Shown in pieces: positions 27,385-37,203 of a stretch of 39,484 bases of DNA; within the stretch, counting starts at the first letter, position 1; every line of letters starts with the position of its first letter. Location of the stretch: the NCBI GenBank assembly GCA_944382895.1, contig CALWNV010000011.1:1-39484 (forward strand). The letters run 5' to 3'. The stretch comes from an uncultured Clostridia bacterium. GTDB taxonomy: Bacteria; Bacillota; Clostridia; Oscillospirales; UBA644. The translations under genes and the position numbers were made by a program. The notes beneath the pieces were generated by a model that was given only the letters and a program-made list of their open reading frames with translations, searched no databases and had not been told where the DNA came from.

Positions 27385-27964
27385 TTATTTTCTCCTTTAT
27401 CACCGGGGCTATTTCCGCAAGAGCACGCCCTCTGTGACTTATCTTATTTTTTTCGTCCGGGCTTAATTCAGCAAATGTTTTTTTATACTTTTCTATATAA
27501 AAAAGCGGATCATATCCAAAACCGTTTTCGCCTCTCGGTTCGGAAAGAATAACTCCTGCGCACTCACCGCGCGAAAAAAATTTCTCTCCGTTCGGCATAC
27601 AAAAACACACAGCGGAAATAAATCTGGCTTTTCGGTTTTTTTCACCCTTAAGATTTTCCAACAAAAGCTTATTATTTTTATCGTCATTTGTATTTTCTCC
27701 GCCATAACGAGCTGAATATGCGCCAGGGGCTCCTCCGAGAGCGTCAACGGAAAGACCGCTGTCATCCGCAACCGAAGGCAATCCGGAAGCTTTACATGCG
27801 CTTACCGCTTTTATTTCTGCATTTTCCTCAAAAGTAGCGCCGGTTTCTTCCGGTTCCGACATAACTCCGGCCTCGGCAAGAGTCAAAACCTCAAACTCCG
27901 CACCTAAAATAGATTTGAGTTCTTTTAATTTCTTTTTATTATTTGACGCTAAAAGTACTTTCAT
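27374..27964 (-). CDS. rdgB: XTP/dITP diphosphatase
   Basis: Removes XTP, ITP and dITP from the nucleotide pool so that they are not built into DNA or RNA. The 196-residue product has ASNNKKKLKELKSIL, EETGATFEENAEIKA, VADDSGLSVDALGGAPGAYSARYGG, NGFGYDPLF and SHRGRAL, the full RdgB/HAM1 pattern. GGAG lies 9 bases before ATG. It follows ftsY by 4 bases. Confidence 0.97.
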   Translation of the reverse strand: MKVLLASNNKKKLKELKSILGAEFEVLTLAEAGVMSEPEETGATFEENAEIKAVSACKASGLPSVADDSGLSVDALGGAPGAYSARYGGENTNDDKNNKLLLENLKGEKNRKARFISAVCFCMPNGEKFFSRGECAGVILSEPRGENGFGYDPLFYIEKYKKTFAELSPDEKNKISHRGRALAEIAPVIKEKINDK

Positions 27965-27968
27965 ATAC

Positions 27969-28877
27969 TTATTCTCCTATAAGAGCCTTTGCAAAATCAC
28001 GAGGGTCAAAATACTGCAGATCATCTATTTTTTCTCCTACGCCGATAAGCTTTACAGGAACACCCGTAATATTTTTAACGCCTATAGTAACCCCGCCTTT
28101 AGCCGTCCCGTCAAGCTTTGTAAGAACGACACCAGTAACACCAACAACTTCTTTGAAATCTCTGGCCTGAGCGACCGCGTTCTGTCCTGTAGTAGCGTCC
28201 ACTACAAGCAATACCTCTTTATCCGAATCGGGAAGTTCCCTGTTTATGACACGTAAAATCTTTTCAAGCTCACCCATAAGATTTTTTTTGTTATGAAGTC
28301 TTCCGGCTGTATCACATATAACAACATCGGCATCACGTGCGCAAGCAGCTTTCAGCGCGTCAAAAACGACCGCCGCGGGATCAGAACCATCCTGATGTTT
28401 TACAATATCTATTCCTGCGCGTTCCGCCCATATCGAGATCTGATCAATAGCTGCTGCCCGGAATGTATCCGCCGCGGCTATTATAACCTTTTTCCCCTCA
28501 TCTGTCAAGAGATGAGCGAGTTTACCGATAGTTGTGGTTTTACCGACCCCGTTCACTCCGACAACCAAAATAACTGACGGTTTTGTAGAAATCTTCAAAC
28601 CGTTCTCCCCGGTCATCAATTCGGTTATTATATCCTCCAGTGCCTTTTTCAGTGATGAAGGATCCTCTATTTTTTCAAGCTTCGCACGCTCCCGCAACTG
28701 ATCTATGATCTCTTCGGCAGTCTCAAACCCTACATCCGCAGTAATCAGTATCTCAAGAAGCTCATCAAGAAACTCATCATCAACTTTCCTGAAATTAGCG
28801 ATAATGCTGTTGAATCCACTTTCCACATTTTCTCTGGTTTTTCTAAGACCTTCTTTTATTTTATCAAAAAAACCCAT
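27969..28877 (-). CDS. ftsY: Signal recognition particle receptor FtsY
   Basis: The membrane-side receptor for SRP; hands ribosomes making membrane proteins to the Sec channel. The 302-residue product is a compact NG-domain form without the long acidic A region. G1 GVNGVGKT is at 107-114, followed by ADTFRAAA, CDTAGRLH and TKLDGTAKGG. The frame extends to 28910, but AAAGGA is well placed before ATG 28877, giving the usual MGFFDKIKEGL. A weak promoter-like TTTACA with TTATAC 17 bases on lies at 28899-28927. It is downstream of smc, a conserved pairing. Confidence 0.97.
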   Translation of the reverse strand: MGFFDKIKEGLRKTRENVESGFNSIIANFRKVDDEFLDELLEILITADVGFETAEEIIDQLRERAKLEKIEDPSSLKKALEDIITELMTGENGLKISTKPSVILVVGVNGVGKTTTIGKLAHLLTDEGKKVIIAAADTFRAAAIDQISIWAERAGIDIVKHQDGSDPAAVVFDALKAACARDADVVICDTAGRLHNKKNLMGELEKILRVINRELPDSDKEVLLVVDATTGQNAVAQARDFKEVVGVTGVVLTKLDGTAKGGVTIGVKNITGVPVKLIGVGEKIDDLQYFDPRDFAKALIGE

Positions 28878-28944
28878 TTCATTTCCTTTCATAGTCCCGT
28901 ATAAAAACATTCCCTGTACATTGTAAATACGATAATAAAATCAT

Positions 28945-31900
28945 TTATACATGTTTTTCTATTTCAGAAACATCTATCGCAAGAATTTTTGAAATCCCTT
29001 TTTCCTTCATGGTCACGCCGTAAAGCATTCCGGCGGCTTCCATGGTTCCTCGGCGATGGGTTATAACAATAAACTGAGTTTTATCGTGTCTGGCAAGATA
29101 TTCGGCATAACGCACAACATTTACATCATCAAGCGCCGCCTCTATCTCATCAAGAAGACAAAACGGAGCAGGATGAACTGTCAACAAAGCAAAATAAAGA
29201 GCTATCGCCGTGAGAGCTTGTTCTCCTCCCGAAAGAGCTGTAAGATTCTTTATTATTTTGCCAGGAGGCGCAACATATATTTCCACACCGCTGTTAAGAA
29301 TATCGGAACAATCATCAAGCTCCAGCTTTGCAGCGCCTCCGTCAAACAGTTGACGAAAAGCTTTTTCGAATTCTTTATTTATGACCGCGAACTTTTCCTT
29401 GAATATCTCCGTCATTTGCTTTTCAAGATCCGAAATGATCCCTTCCAACTGCTTTCTGGCTTTTTCCATATCATTTATCTGAGCGCTGAGATCATCATGA
29501 CGGGATTTAACCGAAATATATTCATCTATAGATGAAGGATTGACATCTCCTAAGGTTTTTATTTCCGTTTTTATCCGAGCTACTTTTTTCCGTGCAATTT
29601 CAGTATCCTCTTCCGAACGTTCCTTTTCCGCTTCTGAAAGAGTAAGTTCATACTCATCCCATATACGTGTTATTATACTGTCGCGTTCCGCCTCCACATT
29701 TTCAAGAATCATCTTACTCTTCTCTGCCTCACGAACTGTCTTTTCCCTGGCAGCGAACAAGTTCCTTTCCTCATCACGTAAATCAGTTATCTTTTTTTCA
29801 CACTCATTACGCTCTTCAGCTTTCACTGAAACCAACTCCGACGCAGCGCGTATATCAGCATCAGCCTTTTTATTTTCCTCAATATCCCGAGATATAACAT
29901 CGCGGTATTCGGAAACAAGTTTTTCCACCGCCGATATTTCTCTCCGATATCCTTCAAGAATTTCTGATGTACGTAAAGCAGAATCTGAAATCTCCTTTTT
30001 ACGCTGAAGCGCCGTTTCAAGGTCTTTCTCCTTTTCCAACCGATCAAGTTGCAGAGTATGGATTTTTTCCGCTTTCCCGGCGACAACAACATTCAGTTCT
30101 TCTGCTTTTACCCGTAGATCAGTCTCCGCTTTCTCAAAAATTTCAAGCTTTTCGCGACTTTCATTAATTCTTGTTTTTACAGCCTCTTTTTCATGCAAAG
30201 TTTTTTCATTTGTTTCTGAAAACAATTCAATATCTTTATTTATCGCAGCTTCCTGTTCAGAAATGTTTGAAATATATGTTTTGATATGATCAGCATCGCT
30301 TTGTTCTTTTATGAGCTGTTCTTCACATATACGTGTCTCCGCCTCAGTCCCGGATATAAGCGCACTTATCTCAGAAAGTTCATCACCGATCTTCTTTAGT
30401 TTAAGAGTCGCCGCTGCTTCTTCATCCAAAAAACGTTTACATTCTATATCGAGCTCTTCAATCTCGTTTTTACGGCTCAAAACACCAAGCCCCCGCTGCG
30501 CGGAGCCTCCGGTAAGAGAACCGCCTACATTTACCAATTGACCGTCAAGCGTGACTATACGAAAGGAATATCTGTTTTTACGTGCAATAGCGACCGCAGT
30601 ATTCATATCCTCCGCAACCAATGTCTTTCCCAACAAAAAATCCGCTATTTTACGGTATTTATCCTCACACTCCACAAGATCAGAAGCTACTCCGATAAAA
30701 CCCGGCTCTCCCGATATTGTTTTGATATCAAGCCTGAGCGGTCGGATCGTATCAAGTGGCAGAAAAGTTGCCCGTCCCGCATTTCTGCTTTTAAGGAAAG
30801 ATATCCCGTTTTTCCCGCTTTTCTCATCAGAAGTAACAATATTCTGTAATGATCCGCCCAAAGCGGTTTCTATCGCTGTTGTATATTCACGAGACACGTC
30901 CAAGATATCTGAAACAGTTCCTTCTATCCCTCGCAGCACACCTTTTTTTGCTTCTTCCATAACCAGTCGTATACTGTTTTGGAAGCCTTCATAGTGTTTT
31001 TCCATACCACGCAGGATCTGCAACCTGTTTTTTCTGTCAGATATATTCGTCCGGAGCCGTTCAAGTTTCTCTTTATCAGCTTCAAACAGCATATTTTTAG
31101 ATTTAAACTTTGCTTCATATCCATTTTTTATATTATTGTTTTCATTAAGCTTTTCTTTAAGATTCTCGATGTTCCTTACTGCGGTTTTCTCGGAAGCAAG
31201 CAAAGCTTGCAGTCTTTCTCTCGCGTCTTCAATCTCTTTTTTTCTGCCTTGAATCATTTTTTCGCGATTTTCGGTTTCCTGTTCAAGCGACTGAAATCTG
31301 ATCTGTAAATATGTAATCAATTCTTTGATTTCGGTTATCTGTTTCTCTGTTTCCGTTGTCTTTTCAGCAATTTTTCTTATTTCCGTATAAACAACATCGG
31401 ACTCTTCACGCACACGCAATTGCTCTTTTTCAAGAAAATTTATACTTTCATTCAAACAATCAATTTGCCTGTCACAGTCAAGAGCAGACTCCTCGCTATG
31501 TTTCGCGTCATTCTCAATGCGGGAAATATTCTGAGTTAAACGTTCTATATCCTTGCCGGCATGCTCAATATCATTTTCTTTTACAAGTATTTCAGCCTTT
31601 CTTTCCTGAATCCTCTCACGTACAGTGCGTTCCGTGATACGCAGATCTTCTATCTCGGCAGTTAATTTTTCTTTTCGAGAAATCTCGGCTGTCGTCTGCG
31701 TTTCATTTCTCCGAAGTTCGTTTTCAAGCCTCGACATATCCTCTTCACAGAACATATATAAACTACGGTTTTTTTTCAGATTTTCCTCAAGGCTTTTTAA
31801 CTCATCTGTCCAAAGCATAAGTTCAAGCCCTTTTTTCTCCTGACGCAAATCAAGATATCTGCGAGCTTTCGCCGATTGCCGCTCAAGTTCGGGGATTCTC

Positions 31901-32499
31901 GCAGCAAGCTCAGACAATATATCACTCAACCGCGAAATATTTTCTTCGGTTCTATTAAGCCTACGCTCACTTTCTTCTTTTTTATATCGAAACTTCGCGA
32001 TCCCGGCTGCTTCTTCAAAAATAAAACGCCTGTCAGTACTTTTTGCCGCTATTATCTCAGTAATAGAACCTTGTCCGATTATTGAATAACCCGCTTTCCC
32101 AAGACCCGTATCACGCAGTAAATCCTGTATATCTTTAAGCCTCGCGGGAGTACGGTTAATAAAATACTCACTTTCCCCTGATCTATAATAACGCCGCGTC
32201 AGAACAACTTCCTCGAATTCGATGGGGAGAGTTTTATCGGAATTATCCAAAACAAGGGAGACTTCCGCATAACCGAGAGGTTTACGCAAAGAAGTACCGT
32301 CAAATACGACATCTTCCATTTTCTGTCCGCGAAGCTGTTTTGAAGAAGTTTCTCCCATAACCCATCGTACAGCATCCACAATATTTGATTTTCCGCTGCC
32401 GTTGGGACCTACGATCGCTGTTATCCCGCTTCCGAACCGTATCACGGTTTTATCGGGAAACGATTTGAACCCCTGCAGTTCTATATTTTTTAACTGCAA
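28945..32499 (-). CDS. smc: Chromosome segregation ATPase SMC
   Basis: Core of the bacterial condensin that organises the chromosome with ScpA and ScpB. The 1184-residue protein has Walker A GPNGSGKSN (31-39), a long coiled coil, a hinge near 515-670 with the glycine-rich VGGSLTGGSAQRG, a second coiled coil, the signature LTALSGGEQALTA and Walker B PFCLLDEIEAALDD. Two consecutive TTG codons could start it; GGGGGAG is 3 bases before the first and 6 before the second (32499), and alignment with MFLKRLDVIGFKSF-type starts favours the second. It lies between an AroE-like gene and ftsY, rather than next to rnc and acpP as in many Firmicutes. Confidence 0.97.
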   Translation of the reverse strand: MQLKNIELQGFKSFPDKTVIRFGSGITAIVGPNGSGKSNIVDAVRWVMGETSSKQLRGQKMEDVVFDGTSLRKPLGYAEVSLVLDNSDKTLPIEFEEVVLTRRYYRSGESEYFINRTPARLKDIQDLLRDTGLGKAGYSIIGQGSITEIIAAKSTDRRFIFEEAAGIAKFRYKKEESERRLNRTEENISRLSDILSELAARIPELERQSAKARRYLDLRQEKKGLELMLWTDELKSLEENLKKNRSLYMFCEEDMSRLENELRRNETQTTAEISRKEKLTAEIEDLRITERTVRERIQERKAEILVKENDIEHAGKDIERLTQNISRIENDAKHSEESALDCDRQIDCLNESINFLEKEQLRVREESDVVYTEIRKIAEKTTETEKQITEIKELITYLQIRFQSLEQETENREKMIQGRKKEIEDARERLQALLASEKTAVRNIENLKEKLNENNNIKNGYEAKFKSKNMLFEADKEKLERLRTNISDRKNRLQILRGMEKHYEGFQNSIRLVMEEAKKGVLRGIEGTVSDILDVSREYTTAIETALGGSLQNIVTSDEKSGKNGISFLKSRNAGRATFLPLDTIRPLRLDIKTISGEPGFIGVASDLVECEDKYRKIADFLLGKTLVAEDMNTAVAIARKNRYSFRIVTLDGQLVNVGGSLTGGSAQRGLGVLSRKNEIEELDIECKRFLDEEAAATLKLKKIGDELSEISALISGTEAETRICEEQLIKEQSDADHIKTYISNISEQEAAINKDIELFSETNEKTLHEKEAVKTRINESREKLEIFEKAETDLRVKAEELNVVVAGKAEKIHTLQLDRLEKEKDLETALQRKKEISDSALRTSEILEGYRREISAVEKLVSEYRDVISRDIEENKKADADIRAASELVSVKAEERNECEKKITDLRDEERNLFAAREKTVREAEKSKMILENVEAERDSIITRIWDEYELTLSEAEKERSEEDTEIARKKVARIKTEIKTLGDVNPSSIDEYISVKSRHDDLSAQINDMEKARKQLEGIISDLEKQMTEIFKEKFAVINKEFEKAFRQLFDGGAAKLELDDCSDILNSGVEIYVAPPGKIIKNLTALSGGEQALTAIALYFALLTVHPAPFCLLDEIEAALDDVNVVRYAEYLARHDKTQFIVITHRRGTMEAAGMLYGVTMKEKGISKILAIDVSEIEKHV

Positions 32500-32544
32500 C
32501 AAAAACTCCCCCTGTTGTTTTTATACGCAAAAACCAAATAACGA

Positions 32545-33324
32545 TTATACTTCATCTACAAGATATTCTATCATATCCGTAAATTCAGGGCTCAAAGAAT
32601 GCCCTTGCCATATCTCCTGAGCAAGAACAGCCTGATGTATCAACATCGCTCTGCCTGATACGGCAACAAGCCCTGCACGTTCTGCCATTCTTATAAACTC
32701 AGTCTGTGTCGGTCCGCATAAGTCAATCGCATATTTGAAATTATGAAAAAAAATCTCATCCGGAATTTCAAAGTCATCAGAAAAACTTTTACCGTTTATT
32801 ATAACATCAGCGGAAATATCCGAAATAAGATCATATGGTACCATGCGCATATTTTCAAACGGACAATCTCCTATAGTATCGCTGATAAGGATTATTTCAT
32901 CTATTCCGGAATCATGAAGATACAGAATCACACTATCAGTGTTCCCGGGATCAGAAATAACCGCTGCGCTGTTAAGACCTTGCGGACAAACTCCCTCATA
33001 AAGTTTCCCGAACCCTCTGTATGCAGTGTTATAGCCGGTTATGCAGCCGTTATCATTGAGCAAAACATCAACAGACCCGGTTTCCGTAACAGATTTATCA
33101 AGAATATCGCAAAACGCAATAATACTCTTTTTGTACGGCATTGCCACGTTAACACCTTTTATAGATAATGTCCGTATAGAATTTATGACCAAACTTATCT
33201 CTTCACCTTCAAGTTCGAAATCCTTATATGCAGCAGATCTTTGAGTCAACAGAAAAAAACCATTGTGCAAGCGGGGAAGATATCCGCCTGAACAACCTCT
33301 GCCTATTAATCCGTAGAATTCCAT
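32545..33324 (-). CDS. Divergent AroE-like (shikimate dehydrogenase-related) protein
   Basis: A 259-residue protein with the two-domain AroE outline, but many key residues are changed. YGLIGRG at the N-terminus, LHNGFF and NVAMPYKK (59-66, with catalytic-type K65) are recognisable, as is the C-terminal GRAMLIHQAVLAQEIW, close to the AroE end. The shikimate-binding HSLSP motif reads CSGGYLP, the catalytic Asp of NTD is Ala101 (YNTAYRGF), and the NADP loop GAGGA is replaced by SDPGN. It is therefore unlikely to be a normal shikimate dehydrogenase. Start: CAGGAG 8 bases before ATG 33324; the frame itself extends further upstream. It may be a relic under decay or an enzyme with a new substrate; the frame is fully open. 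Confidence 0.75.
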   Translation of the reverse strand: MEFYGLIGRGCSGGYLPRLHNGFFLLTQRSAAYKDFELEGEEISLVINSIRTLSIKGVNVAMPYKKSIIAFCDILDKSVTETGSVDVLLNDNGCITGYNTAYRGFGKLYEGVCPQGLNSAAVISDPGNTDSVILYLHDSGIDEIILISDTIGDCPFENMRMVPYDLISDISADVIINGKSFSDDFEIPDEIFFHNFKYAIDLCGPTQTEFIRMAERAGLVAVSGRAMLIHQAVLAQEIWQGHSLSPEFTDMIEYLVDEV

Positions 33325-33412
33325 CTTGCGTACTCCTGTCAATGACCGTAATCAAAAAAACCTATTAATATTCCGTAAAAAATGGTATCAATATATTGTT
33401 CTTTGTAAAAAC

Positions 33413-34588
33413 TCAGCTTTTGAATATAACTTTCACAAAACGGTTTTTACCGCGACTTACCACAAGTCCGTCGCACGGCTCCACTACAAGTGCGCAATCA
33501 TCAACGGTTTCATTATTTATTTTAATCCCTTTGCCCTGAATCAATCTTCTCGCGTCTCCGTTAGATGATGCAAAACCCGCTTTTTTCAAAAGTTCAAATA
33601 TCTGGATACCGGTATCAGGAACAATCAGCTCGTCCATAACATCAGGAATACCGCCTTTTGCTATTTCTCTGTATCTTGCCTCCGCGGCCGCAACGTTATT
33701 GTCTCCGTGATACATACGGACCAGCTCACGGGCATAAATAAAATGTGCTTCACGTATATCACCGCCAAGAATCATTTTATAATCAAATTCATCAATATCC
33801 GTTGTAAGTCTGAAATAATCCTCTAAAAGCGAGTCCGGAACTTTCATTGCTTTCTCAAACATTATCTCGGGGGCCTCGTCTATACCGATATAGTTATCAA
33901 GGCTTTTGGACATCTTCTCGACGCCATCAAGGCCCGGAAGAAGAGGAAATGTTATAACATCCTGAGACGCCTGGCCATAATCTTTCTGAAGCTCTCTGCC
34001 GACAAGAAGATTAAATGTCTGATCGCTGCCGCCGACTTCTATATCCGCATTAAGAGCGACACTGTCATATCCTTGCATAAGAGGATAAAGCATTTCGTGT
34101 ACGCCTATAGCCTGTTTTGCCGCGAATCTTTTTGCAAAATCATCACGTTCCATAATTCTTGCCACAGTATATTTCCCTGCAAGAGAAAGGACATCGGCAA
34201 AAGTCATCTTGCCAAGCCAGTCTGAATTATAGACTATTGTTGTTTTTTCCTTATCAAGAATTTTGACGACCTGCTGCATATAGCTTTCAGCGTTAAGCCG
34301 TGTCTGCTCAAAAGTAAGAGGTTGACGTGTTTTAGACTTTCCAGAAGGATCTCCGATCATCCCTGTAAAATCACCGATAACAAAAATGATCTCGTGCCCG
34401 AGCTGCTGAAACAGCCTGAGCTTCCTTAAAATTACCGAATGCCCGAGATGAAGATCCGGGCGAGAAGGATCGGCTCCAAGTTTGATCTTAAGTTTTTTTC
34501 CACTTTCAAGCTTTTCTTTCAGACTTTCCAGAGAAAAAATATCTATAGCATCTCTTTCAAGTATCTTAAGCAATTCTTTATTTGTCAT
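33413..34588 (-). CDS. tyrS: Tyrosyl-tRNA synthetase (TyrZ type)
   Basis: Charges tRNA-Tyr; class I. The 391-residue product carries HLGH (47-50), TGMIGDPSGK (75-84), VGGSDQTFN and KMSKS (225-229), with a C-terminal S4 RNA-binding domain (GDARRLIQGKGIKINNE). The HLGHSVILRKLRLFQQLGHEIIFVIGDFTG segment is typical of the TyrZ branch rather than the TyrS branch. GGAGAG lies 5 bases before ATG, 11 bases after the amidase gene. It has no T-box leader of its own. Confidence 0.97.
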   Translation of the reverse strand: MTNKELLKILERDAIDIFSLESLKEKLESGKKLKIKLGADPSRPDLHLGHSVILRKLRLFQQLGHEIIFVIGDFTGMIGDPSGKSKTRQPLTFEQTRLNAESYMQQVVKILDKEKTTIVYNSDWLGKMTFADVLSLAGKYTVARIMERDDFAKRFAAKQAIGVHEMLYPLMQGYDSVALNADIEVGGSDQTFNLLVGRELQKDYGQASQDVITFPLLPGLDGVEKMSKSLDNYIGIDEAPEIMFEKAMKVPDSLLEDYFRLTTDIDEFDYKMILGGDIREAHFIYARELVRMYHGDNNVAAAEARYREIAKGGIPDVMDELIVPDTGIQIFELLKKAGFASSNGDARRLIQGKGIKINNETVDDCALVVEPCDGLVVSRGKNRFVKVIFKS

Positions 34589-34599
34589 ATGTACTCTCC

Positions 34600-37203
34600 C
34601 TACGATTGTAATCTGAAATATTCCACGACTGCGTCAGTAATACTGTCTGCCGAAAGCGCCTTGTTCCCGCTGCTCAGATACCACCCGACATCAGACGAAT
34701 TTGACATAAACAAAGTCTCAAATAAAACTGACGGGAAATAGCAAAAACGCGAAACCTTATACATACCCATCGGGGATCCCCCATTTCTCAGCCCGGTCCC
34801 ATCGGTAAACCCGTCTACAAGCGTATCTGCAAGAAGCGCGCTGTTACGGTAACACCACCATACGGTCGTACCTCGCGCGGAAGTGGACGAAGCGGAATTA
34901 AAATGTATGGAAATATTTATATCCGGCCCCCACTCAATAATCTCCGGAATAAGCTGATCAAGTGTTTTTGCCCATTCACCGTTATGAGAAAGTTTAACAG
35001 TAGCCCCAAGATTCTCAAGCCTTGTTTTTACCATACGGGCGAGCTCCAGATTCCAGTCTTCTTCGTAATACTTTTTTCCGTTATATGTAGCGGTCGCACC
35101 ACCTCTCATACTGTGCCCGGGATCAAGTGAGATTTTTATCCCTGAAAGAGGCTTATCGGGATCAGGAGAAAGTGAAACCGGATTCTTAAATGTTACCCTG
35201 AATGTCCCGTTTTCATACCGGGAAGTGTACCCGAAAATATAATACCGGGTCTTATATGTAAGAATAATTTTTAATGTTGACTCTCCGTCACTTTCTACTT
35301 TTACAGCAGCAAACAATTTATCGGAAATAAGGCTCGGCGCCTTTATCTCGTCCGGATTATACACACCGTACAGTGTAATCACCGCTTCATAATCACCCTG
35401 CCACACCGTACTCGAGACATTTTGTGAACATGAGATAACAAATTCAGTCGATTCTTCTGTTTCTGTAAAATACGGGGATGATACAACCGTAGGACGATAT
35501 AGTTCTCCGCCAAGATATGTCAGCTGATCTCTACGGATATACAATCCGTTCGATAAAATAGCGTATTCCGTTTTTACCGGAGGGCTGGCGGCATTATCCG
35601 CAATAACAGTACCTATAACGCTTTCTTTCATCCCCAACGGCGCAAAACAGTATTCCGTAGGACCGTACTCGTCCGAATTCCCGGTTCGTTCCATGAGTTC
35701 GGCGTTGTCGGTATTGACTTCATAAGCCGGCATAGAAGAAGGAAAGTCCGGTTCAGAAACGGTGATGTATTCTTCATAAACATTTTTTAATGTTTCGGTT
35801 ATATTTGCAGCATTTGTCTCAATATCCTTATATGAAAAAAAAGAAGCCCCGTTGACACTTTGCTTTTCATTCAGATATTCAATCTGCCGCAATATCTCTT
35901 TACTGTCTCCAAAAGCTGAATCCGGACTGTCCGCACCTTTATACGCGGCGATGCCTATATACAACTCAACACCGTATTCTCCACAAAGCTCATCCCACCA
36001 ATCAACAACGGCTTTGAACGGCGCTTTCTCATGCGCTATTTCCCAATAAACCTGAGGGCATATGTAATCCACCCAATTATTCACTATCCACGTACGGCTG
36101 TCCGCATATATATCAAAATAACTTTGCAGCGTCCATCCTATACCATCTGTACCTTCAGGCATTGAAGAATCTTTTTTTGCCCATATACCGAACGGGCTTA
36201 TCCCAAAAACGGCTTCCGAAGCTTTTTCCTTAACCGTCTCATATACTTCTTTTACAAGAAGGTTGACGTTTTCACGACGCCAATCATCAATAGACATACC
36301 GTTGCCGTATTCTTTATACGTTTCCGCATCCTCAAATCCGGAAGCGTTTTCATACGGATAAAAATAATCATCAAAATGGATCCCATCCACGTCATAATTC
36401 TCCAATATCTCTTCGACACCGGAAACAATAAGTTCTCTCACCTGAGGAAGCCCCGGATCATACCACAACCCGGCAGGCGTTGTACCGTCTTCCGAAAAAT
36501 GTTTCACGACCCAATCCGGATGAAGAACAGCAGGATTTGATTCAGCAAGAGCCGACACGGAGTGCGAAGAAGACGATATTCTGTATGGATTTATCCATGC
36601 GTGCAAAGAAATGTTTTTGTCATGTGCCGCCTGTATAAAATACTCAAGACAATCAAGAGGAGCAGGGTCTCCTTGATTCTCGACTAAAATAGTGGATGTC
36701 GGGAAAATCGATGAATCATAAAAGGAATCTGAATATGGACGGACCTGGAAAAAAATCGTATTCAACCCGTTTTTTGCGGTAGTTTCCACGATTTTATCTA
36801 TTTCAGCTTTAAGCTTGTCCGCGTTAAGATTATCATATGCCGGGAAGTCCCCTGCTGCAGTAGCGACCCATACAGCTCTGGTACTCTCGCTTGTATTCGC
36901 AACGAACATATTACCTCCGGTCAAGGCCGACACCATGCAAAACCTCGCATCTTCTGTCGTAACTTTACCGTCTCTGTTATAATCCGCACAAGTCAAAGCC
37001 GCAGAAGAAAGCTCTGTTTTACCGACAGCCGCCCTTAAAATCATCCTCGCATCCGTACTGGTTATCTTTCCGTCCAGATCAACGTCTCCAACATAATACG
37101 ACGCTGCAAAGGAAAATATGGCGCAGCAAGAAAATACGACGACAAAAACAGCTGCAAAAACAAAAAACTTGATTTTACCTATACCTTTACTTTCAAATTC
37201 CAT
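34600..37203 (-). CDS. Secreted dockerin - GHL10 glycosidase - N-acetylmuramoyl-L-alanine amidase fusion
   Basis: An 867-residue envelope enzyme. Residues 1-35 form a signal peptide (hydrophobic FVFAAVFVVVFSCCAIF, probable cut near FAA). Residues 38-97 are a dockerin with two calcium loops (D40, D42, D44, D51 and D74, N76, D78, D85) for binding a cohesin. Residues 108-450 are a GHL10 (PF02638) barrel with RAVWVATAAGDFP, FQVRPYSDSFY, LHAWINPYR and GIHFDDYFYPY (D278/D279). A beta-rich linker follows. Residues 688-867 are an Amidase_3 domain with zinc ligands H697, E714 or E715 and H767, and catalytic E829. GHL10 member DigH (YddW) of E. coli cuts peptidoglycan glycans already stripped of peptides, which an amidase would produce. 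GGGAG lies 8 bases before ATG. It overlaps its GHL10 neighbour by 11 bases. Confidence 0.88.
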   Translation of the reverse strand: MEFESKGIGKIKFFVFAAVFVVVFSCCAIFSFAASYYVGDVDLDGKITSTDARMILRAAVGKTELSSAALTCADYNRDGKVTTEDARFCMVSALTGGNMFVANTSESTRAVWVATAAGDFPAYDNLNADKLKAEIDKIVETTAKNGLNTIFFQVRPYSDSFYDSSIFPTSTILVENQGDPAPLDCLEYFIQAAHDKNISLHAWINPYRISSSSHSVSALAESNPAVLHPDWVVKHFSEDGTTPAGLWYDPGLPQVRELIVSGVEEILENYDVDGIHFDDYFYPYENASGFEDAETYKEYGNGMSIDDWRRENVNLLVKEVYETVKEKASEAVFGISPFGIWAKKDSSMPEGTDGIGWTLQSYFDIYADSRTWIVNNWVDYICPQVYWEIAHEKAPFKAVVDWWDELCGEYGVELYIGIAAYKGADSPDSAFGDSKEILRQIEYLNEKQSVNGASFFSYKDIETNAANITETLKNVYEEYITVSEPDFPSSMPAYEVNTDNAELMERTGNSDEYGPTEYCFAPLGMKESVIGTVIADNAASPPVKTEYAILSNGLYIRRDQLTYLGGELYRPTVVSSPYFTETEESTEFVISCSQNVSSTVWQGDYEAVITLYGVYNPDEIKAPSLISDKLFAAVKVESDGESTLKIILTYKTRYYIFGYTSRYENGTFRVTFKNPVSLSPDPDKPLSGIKISLDPGHSMRGGATATYNGKKYYEEDWNLELARMVKTRLENLGATVKLSHNGEWAKTLDQLIPEIIEWGPDINISIHFNSASSTSARGTTVWWCYRNSALLADTLVDGFTDGTGLRNGGSPMGMYKVSRFCYFPSVLFETLFMSNSSDVGWYLSSGNKALSADSITDAVVEYFRLQS

